Shown here in pieces: positions 1-5,811 of a stretch of DNA of 6,579 nucleotides. The notes under the pieces are model-generated. The model did no database searches. It saw only the letters and a list, made by a program, of their open reading frames with translations, and had not been told where the DNA came from. Source of the stretch: Anaerolineae bacterium (GTDB taxonomy: Bacteria > Chloroflexota > Anaerolineae > Aggregatilineales > Phototrophicaceae); contig JALONZ010000109.1 in assembly GCA_025454675.1 (NCBI GenBank), positions 1-6,579 on the forward strand, read 5' to 3'. The position numbers and the translations under genes were made by a program. How positions within the stretch are numbered: position 1 is the first letter of the stretch; every line of letters starts with the position of its first letter.

Positions 1-1968
1 CCCGTCTGTGATGAAAGGCAGGGTAACATCAAACACAATTTCGGTAATATCCACGCCCGAATTCCATGAATTGATTTGTTGGAACACCCCATTAATCACA
101 ACAGGGGTTAAAATACGTTGGCTCAACAAACGCAAAGTCGTCCCGTCTTGTTGAAATTGGTCTACAGTGAAGTTGGTAAAGGCAATATTCCGCCCCACAA
201 TTTGCTGGCTGATACTCAGCGGGTTCACATTGCTCAATTCATTGGTGGGGTAAATGCTCGTAATGGTCACTTTTGGCGCAATTGGCGGATGGAAACGATA
301 TACCGATTCACCCAATGACCACACTTGTGGGGTCACGGCATTATAATAAGCACGGAGCATAGACCCCCAACCGGGTAAATAAGTTTCCACCAGATATTCA
401 GGGTTAAATGCCTGACTACTACTTGGAAAGTAGATGCTTTGATAAGTGCTGGTTTGCGTGGCAACTTGCCCGCCACCCCGCGCATACAAAACCGATGCTT
501 GAAGCGCATTCAATACGCCTTGTGCGGCTTCAATCAAATCAGCATTGATGGCAGGATTGGCTAAAAAGATAATTTGACGCATCAACGCGCCCAAATCCAC
601 CAGCGCATCATCACCCAAAAAGCCCGAATACACATACGCATTCGACCGTGCGCGACCTAGCAAGGTACTATATACAGCGGGGCTGGTTTTAATCACTTCT
701 GCGAAATTATTGATGGCAATGGTGAGGTCATCATAGGTATCCAATTGGATGAGGTTACTGTTCAAAAATGCCACATCCGACCCCGGACGGCGCAAAATAT
801 CTTCGTCCATATATTTGTTGATGAGGCGCTCGCCAATTTGCAATTGAGGGTTTTCAATTTGTGCGCGAATAGTAGCGAGTAATACGCTCATATCATGTGC
901 GGGGTCTACCACAATTTCGGGGGATGCAATCGCATAATCAAAAAAACTGGATACCACATCAAAATATTCAATACTCGCCATCAGGCAGGCATCATTAATG
1001 ACCACATCAAATTTTTCCACACCAGCAAATTCTTGTGCCAAACGGAATGCCTCGCGCATTTCGGGGAGTGAAATCAGGTCTTGCCCTTCGGAATCATCAC
1101 GACTAACGCCTTCCCATGCCGCGCCATGACTGCCAAATGTGATGATGTAATTATCGGCAGGGTAATGTTTTAATGCCCATACCAAATATTGGGCAAATGT
1201 TTCGCCATCACCGCTATTCACATCGCCCAAATCAGCAACGGGTGGGCTATCTAAAACAGGTGGGACTGTTACCCCTTCGCCTGTGGCATCAGATTGCACC
1301 TCAAAAACACGCGCTCCCGTCCAATCGCCATTGTCTACAGAAAAATCGGGTGAGCGGTCTAAAAATAAAATGACATTGATACCATCACCGGTACCACCGC
1401 CAACTTCAAATTCTTTGAAGTCCACCTCTAGGCTTGGTTCTAGGTTATTATCCCCGCCATAATAAGCGATGACCGTCCAGTCAGAACGCGGGCGAACTTC
1501 CATGTCGGGATACCCTGCATCGGCAAGGGCTTCATCAGACACATCATAATTCAATGTGGCAACTGCCTCACCCTGCGAGATATTGATAATCAGTTCAAAT
1601 TCACCGGAACTCGTCCCATCTACCACCCCATACCGCGTGACAATCACCAGATACCGACCCGCATCGGCTTGCGGAAATTCGATGAACGAATTGGTATCTT
1701 TTCCAGAAACACGGTCATCATTTTCTGCCAAAATATTACCATCGCGGTCAACCAAATAAAGTAGTGTGTCTAAGTCACCACTAATAGCATTGAGTTCTAA
1801 ATTGAGCAAGCTACCATCTTGTGGGACTGTAAATTGAATTTCGACAAACGGATTTTCATCATCAACAACCCCAGTGCGACGGTCTTCGGTTTGGGCAGTT
1901 GTCACTGTGATAAAGCTCATCAAAATGAACAAACTAATCAGGCTTAAACTCCATTTGATTCGGCGCAT
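1..1968 (-). CDS. Secreted clostripain-family (C11) cysteine peptidase with N-terminal PPC-like domain, partial at left edge
   Basis: The frame is open from the ATG at 1966-1968 to base 1, giving 656 visible residues; the C-terminus lies outside the window. Residues 1-25 form a signal peptide (basic MRRIK start, hydrophobic core, likely cleavage TTA|Q). Residues about 40-131 look like a bacterial pre-peptidase C-terminal (PPC) beta domain (DTLLYLVDRDG at 67-77, AGRYLVIV at 103-110). The peptidase domain begins with WTVIAYYGGDNNLE (164-177), the C11 signature strand. The catalytic His is H281 in TFGSHGAAW and the catalytic Cys is C328 in INDACLMAS. From about residue 545 a further beta-rich region follows. 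C11 enzymes typically cut after Arg or Lys; specificity here is inferred from the family. A Shine-Dalgarno AGGAG (1981-1985) lies 12 bases before the ATG, slightly far. The protein should act outside the membrane. The family call is firm; the substrate is unknown. Confidence 0.92.
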   Translation of the reverse strand, partial: MRRIKWSLSLISLFILMSFITVTTAQTEDRRTGVVDDENPFVEIQFTVPQDGSLLNLELNAISGDLDTLLYLVDRDGNILAENDDRVSGKDTNSFIEFPQADAGRYLVIVTRYGVVDGTSSGEFELIINISQGEAVATLNYDVSDEALADAGYPDMEVRPRSDWTVIAYYGGDNNLEPSLEVDFKEFEVGGGTGDGINVILFLDRSPDFSVDNGDWTGARVFEVQSDATGEGVTVPPVLDSPPVADLGDVNSGDGETFAQYLVWALKHYPADNYIITFGSHGAAWEGVSRDDSEGQDLISLPEMREAFRLAQEFAGVEKFDVVINDACLMASIEYFDVVSSFFDYAIASPEIVVDPAHDMSVLLATIRAQIENPQLQIGERLINKYMDEDILRRPGSDVAFLNSNLIQLDTYDDLTIAINNFAEVIKTSPAVYSTLLGRARSNAYVYSGFLGDDALVDLGALMRQIIFLANPAINADLIEAAQGVLNALQASVLYARGGGQVATQTSTYQSIYFPSSSQAFNPEYLVETYLPGWGSMLRAYYNAVTPQVWSLGESVYRFHPPIAPKVTITSIYPTNELSNVNPLSISQQIVGRNIAFTNFTVDQFQQDGTTLRLLSQRILTPVVINGVFQQINSWNSGVDITEIVFDVTLPFITDG

Positions 1969-1980
1969 CGTAATTTTTTT

Positions 1981-2018
1981 CTCCTCATCATTTATTTTCT
2001 GGCATAACTTCTATTATA
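1981..2018 (-). promoter_or_regulatory. Promoter -10 box and ribosome binding site for the C11 peptidase gene
   Basis: On the minus strand a perfect TATAAT lies at 2018-2013. The matching -35 region (about 2041-2036) is only T-rich (TTTTTA, 17-base spacer) and coincides with the U-tract of the upstream terminator. Transcription would start near 2006, giving a leader of about 38 bases with AGGAG at 1985-1981 before the ATG at 1968. The -10 match is exact and well placed; the weak -35 keeps this a prediction. Confidence 0.6.
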
Positions 2019-2034
2019 TCGCACGGTGGCAGAT

Positions 2035-2078
2035 ATAAAAAATGGCGTGCGGGTGATAAAACCGTTTGCACGCCATTT
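2035..2078 (-). terminator. Rho-independent terminator after the second secreted paralogue
   Basis: A perfect 11-bp inverted repeat pairs 2040-2050 (AAATGGCGTGC) with 2068-2078 (GCACGCCATTT) around a 17-base loop. Read on the minus strand, the stem is followed by an uninterrupted T-run and then ATAT, as expected for an intrinsic terminator. It sits about 50 bases beyond the stop codon of the gene at 2130-2699 and just before the C11 peptidase promoter, so it should insulate the two units. The plus-strand side is also T-rich (TTTGTTTATT), but no plus-strand gene ends here. Confidence 0.8.
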
Positions 2079-2129
2079 GTTTATTCAATCAAGCTATCAT
2101 CATCCCCCTCCAGAGATGATTTTTATCAC

Positions 2130-2699
2130 TCAGGGGAATGGTGGATTGGCAGAGCCACCGCGTGTACTGGACAGACGTTGTTCCTGCCCTGCACGCAACG
2201 CGGCAGTGATTTCTTCATTCACATCAATGGCAAGTGTGGCGCGTTCAAAAGTGATTTCTTGGAGCAATTCACCCTTTTTATCTACCCAAGATTCAGGTAA
2301 TTCGCCCACAAAACGCACTTCATAACTAAATGTGTTTTCAAGCAAATCATAGCCAGATGTGGCTACAGTGATTTCAACTTGAATCGCCATATTATCAATT
2401 TCGAGAAGGGCATTGGCAACGAGCGACTCAATGCTATTGGCATTTTCCCAATCACCGACAAAATCGCTCAGGCTATAATTGAACAGGAATAGTTCGGGTT
2501 CAACCAACACAACCGCATTAAAATCGGCAGTATTCGACAGCATCATCAAATAACGGTCTTCTTCTAATGGGGTAATCACACCAGCTTTTGCCAAATGCAA
2601 AATATAACCGGTGCGTTCTTCGCTAACTTGAGCGTTGGTGGCAAATACAACCACAAATAAGCTGGCTATCATGACAATAAGATGGGTTATTTTACGCAT
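2130..2699 (-). CDS. Secreted protein of unknown function, paralogue B of a tandem pair
   Basis: A protein of 189 residues with a signal peptide (MRKITH start, hydrophobic 7-20, likely cleavage TNA23|Q24). I do not recognise a named family. It aligns along its whole length with the product of 2798-3373, at roughly 40% identity by eye: shared GY..HLAK.GVITP, ADFN.VVL..PEL.LFNY.LSD..GDW, ELP..W.DK.G and EITF..ATLA blocks. Alternating hydrophobic residues suggest an all-beta mature domain, followed by a short helical stretch and a conserved tail (STRGGSANPP, 178-187). There are no cysteines. The ATG at 2697-2699 has a good Shine-Dalgarno AGAGG (2706-2710) six bases upstream. The C11 peptidase gene lies downstream on the same strand beyond a terminator. 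Coding is well supported by the signal peptide and paralogue conservation; function is unknown. Confidence 0.85.
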   Translation of the reverse strand: MRKITHLIVMIASLFVVVFATNAQVSEERTGYILHLAKAGVITPLEEDRYLMMLSNTADFNAVVLVEPELFLFNYSLSDFVGDWENANSIESLVANALLEIDNMAIQVEITVATSGYDLLENTFSYEVRFVGELPESWVDKKGELLQEITFERATLAIDVNEEITAALRAGQEQRLSSTRGGSANPPFP

Positions 2700-2743
2700 A
2701 GGAGACCTCTTTCTTCAATAAGATGGTTCGCTGAGATTGACAA

Positions 2744-2768
2744 AACCACCCGTATTATGCGGATGGTT
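2744..2768 (-). terminator. Weak intrinsic terminator or attenuator hairpin between the paralogues
   Basis: On the minus-strand RNA, AACCAUCCG (2768-2760) pairs with CGGGUGGUU (2752-2744), giving nine pairs with one G-U, around a seven-base loop. It is followed by a short T-tract (TTTTGTC, sharing two T with the stem). It lies about 30 bases past the stop of the 2798-3373 gene. The U-tract is short, so read-through into the second paralogue is plausible. Confidence 0.5.
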
Positions 2769-2783
2769 AAGATAGGTCTAAAA
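2756..2783 (-). promoter_or_regulatory. Possible promoter for paralogue B
   Basis: On the minus strand CATAAT (2761-2756, five of six matches to TATAAT) lies 15 to 16 bases after TTAGAC/TAGACC (about 2783-2777), a partial -35 match. It overlaps the hairpin at 2744-2768, with most of the -10 box in the loop. This would allow paralogue B to be transcribed independently of paralogue A, but the match is modest and chance occurrence in AT-rich spacer is possible. Confidence 0.3.
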
Positions 2784-2797
2784 GAGTTACGGTATAA

Positions 2798-3373
2798 TTA
2801 ACAGCAGGGTGGGTTTCTGCTACCACCATTACGTGTCGAATCGAGACGGGCATCACGTCCAGCGACCAAACCAGCAATCACACCATCATTAATTTCAAAA
2901 GCGAGTGTGGCGGTAGCGAAGGTGATTTCACTTTTCACATTACCACCCTTGTCCAACCAAGCGGCAGGCAATTCTTCAATGGTAATCACATAGGTGAAAT
3001 TATTGGTGAGGATGTCGAAGGCATTGTCGCCAACGGTGACAGTCACATCAACAGCGACTTCATCCAATTCCAGTTGACCATTCACAACAATGGCTTCGGT
3101 TTCATTGGCAAATGCCCAATCACCAGCCAAATCACTGAGATAATAATTGAACAAGCTCAATTCGGGTTGAGTTAACACGACAGAATTAAAATCGGCGGCG
3201 CTTTCCAAAGTCAGGGTGTATGTACCATCTACATTGGGGGTAATCACACCGCCCTTAGCAAGGTGTACCATATAGCCTTCACGTTCCGATTCAACGTCTT
3301 GGGCGCTCACGGCGACAATAGATAATGACAAGACCATAATAACAGCGATAAGGATGCGGATTACTTTTGTCAT
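2798..3373 (-). CDS. Secreted protein of unknown function, paralogue A of a tandem pair, ending in Cys-Cys
   Basis: A protein of 191 residues with a clear signal peptide (MTKVIR, hydrophobic 5-22, likely cleavage VSA24|Q25). The mature part is acidic and beta-rich (DGTYTLTLE 49-57, FTYVITIEELP 126-135) and matches the downstream paralogue B throughout. No named family is recognised. The pattern 'DG.YTLTL ... P ... L.DW ... N ..L.L' loosely recalls a class of secreted bacterial proteins with a short beta domain after a signal peptide, but I cannot verify that. The tail holds several arginines (R173, R176, R181, R186) and ends NPPCC; the two terminal cysteines are the only ones in the protein. 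The ATG at 3371-3373 has AGAGG (3381-3385) seven bases upstream. It is probably the first gene of the A-B set. Coding is strongly supported; function is unknown. Confidence 0.87.
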   Translation of the reverse strand: MTKVIRILIAVIMVLSLSIVAVSAQDVESEREGYMVHLAKGGVITPNVDGTYTLTLESAADFNSVVLTQPELSLFNYYLSDLAGDWAFANETEAIVVNGQLELDEVAVDVTVTVGDNAFDILTNNFTYVITIEELPAAWLDKGGNVKSEITFATATLAFEINDGVIAGLVAGRDARLDSTRNGGSRNPPCC

Positions 3374-3426
3374 GGGATTTCCTCTCAGAAACTAACTTTT
3401 TAATGACTTTTATCCTAGTTAATTTC

Positions 3427-3454
3427 AGTGTACACTACTTTTCATGAGTTTCAA
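3427..3454 (-). promoter_or_regulatory. Possible promoter with overlapping palindrome for paralogue A
   Basis: On the minus strand TTGAAA (3454-3449, five of six matches to TTGACA) lies 16 bases before TACACT (3432-3427, four of six to TATAAT). The start point would be near 3420, giving a leader of about 47 bases. The -10 box is half of a perfect 10-bp palindrome AGTGTACACT (3427-3436), which could be an operator, though short palindromes also arise by chance. Confidence 0.35.
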
Positions 3455-3544
3455 AATGAATGTAAAGAGTTTTTTATTCAATTGCTCCGAAAAATCGGTT
3501 AGAATTATCACATCTTACAAACCTTTTGTAGAATTGAGCTAAAA

Positions 3545-4822
3545 TTGACCGTTTCGCACATCCCCATTCGCATTTTAACACTTGTGTATCTGCTGATTGG
3601 CATACTATTTGCCCTCTATACCCCCCTGTGGCAAACACCCGATGAACCCGCCCACTATCATTACATCGCACAACTAGCAGATGGCAAACTACCAATAATT
3701 GAAGTAGGGGATTGGGATAGTGCTTATTTAGACGCGCTAAAAAATACAAAATTTGCGACTATCAATCCACAAGAATTCAAAACCATTCAATATGAAGACC
3801 ATCAGCCACCCTTATATTATTTGTTGGCAACCCCTGTTTATCTGCTCACGGATGGCAACCCGCACGCCATACGCATTTTTTCGGTGATTTTGGGTGTCGT
3901 CATCGTGTGGTGTGCCTATGGTGTGGGTCGGTTGATATTGCCTCAAGCCCCGCATATCGCTTTGGGATTGGCTGGTTTCGTCGCATTTCACCCGCAACAC
4001 CTACATATTATCGCATCGGTGAATAACGATGTGTTGGCATGGGCGTGGGTAGCCATCATGCTGGTGTTATCCATCACGTATATCAAAACAGGCAATATGC
4101 GACTACCACTCATTATGGGTGTTATCATGGGTCTGGCACTGATGACCAAAGCCACCGCTTATTTTTTGGTGGCGATTGGCTTGTTGGCTATCCTCATTCA
4201 GCGTAAAAATTGGCTTGGCGCGATACTCCGTTTTATCTCCCCTGCCCTGATTGGTGGGCTGATTTGGTGGATTCGCAACATCAGCGTCTACGGCTTCCCC
4301 GACTTTCTTGGCTTGCGGGCGCATGATGCAGTAGTGGTTGGGCAATTACGGACGGCAGAACGCATATCCCAATTGGGATTTGGTGGGTATGTATCCGAAT
4401 TTTTGCAAACCACCTATAACAGCTTTTGGGGGCAATTCGGTTGGATGGCTGTCCCCATGCCCAGTTGGATTTATATCGGCATTTTGGCGGGGATTCTCAT
4501 CGCAGTGTTGGGTTGGATAGTCCATCGCAAGGGTGAAACGATTGGGCGTGGCATTTGGATGATATTCGTAGCCACCACCATTTTCTCGGTCATTGCTTAT
4601 CTGTACTATAACAGCGAATTTGTGCAATATCAGGGACGGTATATGTTCCCGTTGTTAATTCCAGTCGGGATATTTTTGGTATTGGGAATAGAAGCATGGC
4701 GTAAAATGCTATTGGGGAACATACAAAACCAATTCGCGCCGTATCTCACCGCCATCCCCTTTTTGAGTTTGGCGGTGTTGGATGTGTATTTATTGTGGCG
4801 TGTGATTGTACCAAATTTATGA
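3545..4822 (+). CDS. GT-C type membrane glycosyltransferase (PMT/ArnT or DUF2142-like)
   Basis: A polytopic membrane protein of 425 residues with about 9-11 hydrophobic segments (for example 9-26, 111-130, 137-150, 162-178, 187-217, 228-242, 309-326, 337-354, 367-382, 400-422). After the first segment comes TPDEPAHY (31-38), whose Asp-Glu pair sits where GT-C enzymes keep their acidic catalytic residue in the first outer loop. The same loop then has YEDHQPPLYY (83-92), and SVNNDVLAW (158-166) and QGRYMFP (363-369) follow. GT-C enzymes transfer sugars from polyprenyl-phosphate donors to proteins or lipids on the outer face; donor and acceptor cannot be read from sequence. The chosen start is TTG at 3545: no ATG exists between the in-frame stop at 3500-3502 and the first membrane segment, and the only close alternative is GTG at 3584. 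No clear Shine-Dalgarno is visible. TAGAAT at 3529-3534 could be a -10 box but would leave almost no leader. The gene is divergent from the secreted paralogues. Confidence 0.85.
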   Translation: MTVSHIPIRILTLVYLLIGILFALYTPLWQTPDEPAHYHYIAQLADGKLPIIEVGDWDSAYLDALKNTKFATINPQEFKTIQYEDHQPPLYYLLATPVYLLTDGNPHAIRIFSVILGVVIVWCAYGVGRLILPQAPHIALGLAGFVAFHPQHLHIIASVNNDVLAWAWVAIMLVLSITYIKTGNMRLPLIMGVIMGLALMTKATAYFLVAIGLLAILIQRKNWLGAILRFISPALIGGLIWWIRNISVYGFPDFLGLRAHDAVVVGQLRTAERISQLGFGGYVSEFLQTTYNSFWGQFGWMAVPMPSWIYIGILAGILIAVLGWIVHRKGETIGRGIWMIFVATTIFSVIAYLYYNSEFVQYQGRYMFPLLIPVGIFLVLGIEAWRKMLLGNIQNQFAPYLTAIPFLSLAVLDVYLLWRVIVPNL

Positions 4823-5800
4823 TTATTGTTGTTGCTGTTGTTGCTGTTGCTGAATCGCCTGATTATCCTGCTGAAAACCGGGTAAGTGAATTTCGTCCGC
4901 ACCGACAAACATCGGCGGTGAAAGTTCTTCCATTGGGGGCAATTTATCTTCGGGATAAACCCCAACACCAACCCGTAAGGTTGTCTCGGCTTGACCTTTG
5001 AATACGCCGCGTGTGGGTGGAACATCTAAATAATCACGCCCAATTGCCAAGCGAATGTGCCGATGCGCCGCCATTTGGTGATTGGTTGGGTCAAATCCAA
5101 CCCATCCCAATTCTGGCAAATAGGCTTCCACCCACGCATGTGAGGCATCATTGGATGTATGACGTTCCTCTTCGCGCTCAATAAACAAATACCCACTGAC
5201 ATAACGGCATGGAATCCGCAAATGTCGCGCCATCGCAATCATCACATGGGCATAATCTTGGCAAACCCCCTCGCCCGTAGACAAAATATGGTCAATCGGC
5301 GAATCTACATTGGTGGTATTGGGCATATAATTGAAATGCTCATATAATTTGCTGTTCAATTCATAAAGCATGGTGAGCGGGTCATCACGCCTATCACGCA
5401 TATTCAATTTGTTCATCCACTGAAACAATAATGCGCTGGGTTGTACAAAGTGACTGGGGATAACAAATTCCCAAAAATCCCCTTCATCCACCAAAATATC
5501 TAAATCTGCCCAAGATGATGCTGGTAGTGAATCTGGCAAATCGGGGCATGGGGTCATCTGAATATGCGATTCGGCGGTGATGTGCAACTGTTGATGTGAG
5601 CGCGGGATACCAAAATGATGAATCGTGTTATGCAAGTAATCACGATAGCCCAAAATATGGGCTTGTGGCTGAATATTCAATCGGAACGATAAACAGCGTT
5701 GCCAATCATCACTGCGCGGTTGTAATCGCAATTCCATCAAACTCTCGGTAACAGCTTTGCTATATTGAAATTCAGTGATGTGACGAACAGAATACAACAT
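4823..5800 (-). CDS. Transglutaminase-like protein with bacterial transglutaminase N-domain and polyglutamine C-terminus
   Basis: A protein of 325 residues without a signal peptide, so cytoplasmic. Residues 1-82 match the bacterial transglutaminase N-terminal region (MLYSVRHITEFQYSKAV start, then LRLQPRSDDWQ). The core (about 145-265) carries the full triad: C180 in GEGVCQDYAH, H221 in DASHAWVEAY and D237 in GWVGFDPTN, so it should be active as a thiol peptidase or acyltransferase. Residues about 283-325 are an extra Pro- and Gln-rich tail ending in nine glutamines directly before the TAA. The ATG at 5798-5800 lies one base after the stop of the alpha-E gene, with GGAGGG (5806-5811) inside the end of that gene, so translation is probably coupled. 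In other bacteria this protein family occurs with alpha-E and circularly permuted ATP-grasp proteins in clusters predicted to make or remove peptide-type modifications; the substrate is unknown. Confidence 0.93.
   Translation of the reverse strand: MLYSVRHITEFQYSKAVTESLMELRLQPRSDDWQRCLSFRLNIQPQAHILGYRDYLHNTIHHFGIPRSHQQLHITAESHIQMTPCPDLPDSLPASSWADLDILVDEGDFWEFVIPSHFVQPSALLFQWMNKLNMRDRRDDPLTMLYELNSKLYEHFNYMPNTTNVDSPIDHILSTGEGVCQDYAHVMIAMARHLRIPCRYVSGYLFIEREEERHTSNDASHAWVEAYLPELGWVGFDPTNHQMAAHRHIRLAIGRDYLDVPPTRGVFKGQAETTLRVGVGVYPEDKLPPMEELSPPMFVGADEIHLPGFQQDNQAIQQQQQQQQQ
4826..4852 (-). repeat. Imperfect CAA/CAG trinucleotide run encoding nine glutamines
   Basis: Nine consecutive glutamine codons, a mix of CAA (six) and CAG (three), occupy the last codons of the transglutaminase-like gene up to its TAA stop. 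The mixed codons make this less slippage-prone than a pure repeat, yet it is still a candidate for length variation between strains. Confidence 0.9.
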
Positions 5801-5811
5801 ATCATCCCTCC
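5801..5811 (-). promoter_or_regulatory. Ribosome binding site embedded in the alpha-E stop region
   Basis: GGAGGG (5811-5806) lies five bases before the transglutaminase ATG and overlaps the last two sense codons of the alpha-E gene. The stop TGA and the ATG are separated by a single base. This fixes the start of the downstream gene and indicates translational coupling in one transcript. Confidence 0.85.

Noticed and set aside
2026..2325. Plus-strand open frame of 99 codons opposite paralogue B
   Set aside because: It lies across the terminator hairpin and antisense to a well-supported secreted protein; no ribosome binding site or recognisable protein features.
2793..2798. Plus-strand TATAAT
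   Set aside because: No plus-strand gene follows and no -35 partner was seen; likely chance in AT-rich spacer at the end of paralogue A.
3487..3498. Small inverted repeat CCGA-AAAA-TCGG in the divergent region
   Set aside because: Only a four-pair stem with no adjacent T-run and no gene ending there; too weak to call a terminator or operator.
3474..3749. Minus-strand open frame of 91 codons opposite the glycosyltransferase start
   Set aside because: Antisense to conserved GT-C motifs (PDEPAH region); the product has no family-like features and is explained as a frame shadow.
4630..5025. Minus-strand open frame of 131 codons spanning the convergent junction
   Set aside because: It overlaps both the glycosyltransferase end and the transglutaminase tail in the wrong frame; its Asn-rich stretch is just the glutamine repeat read in another frame.
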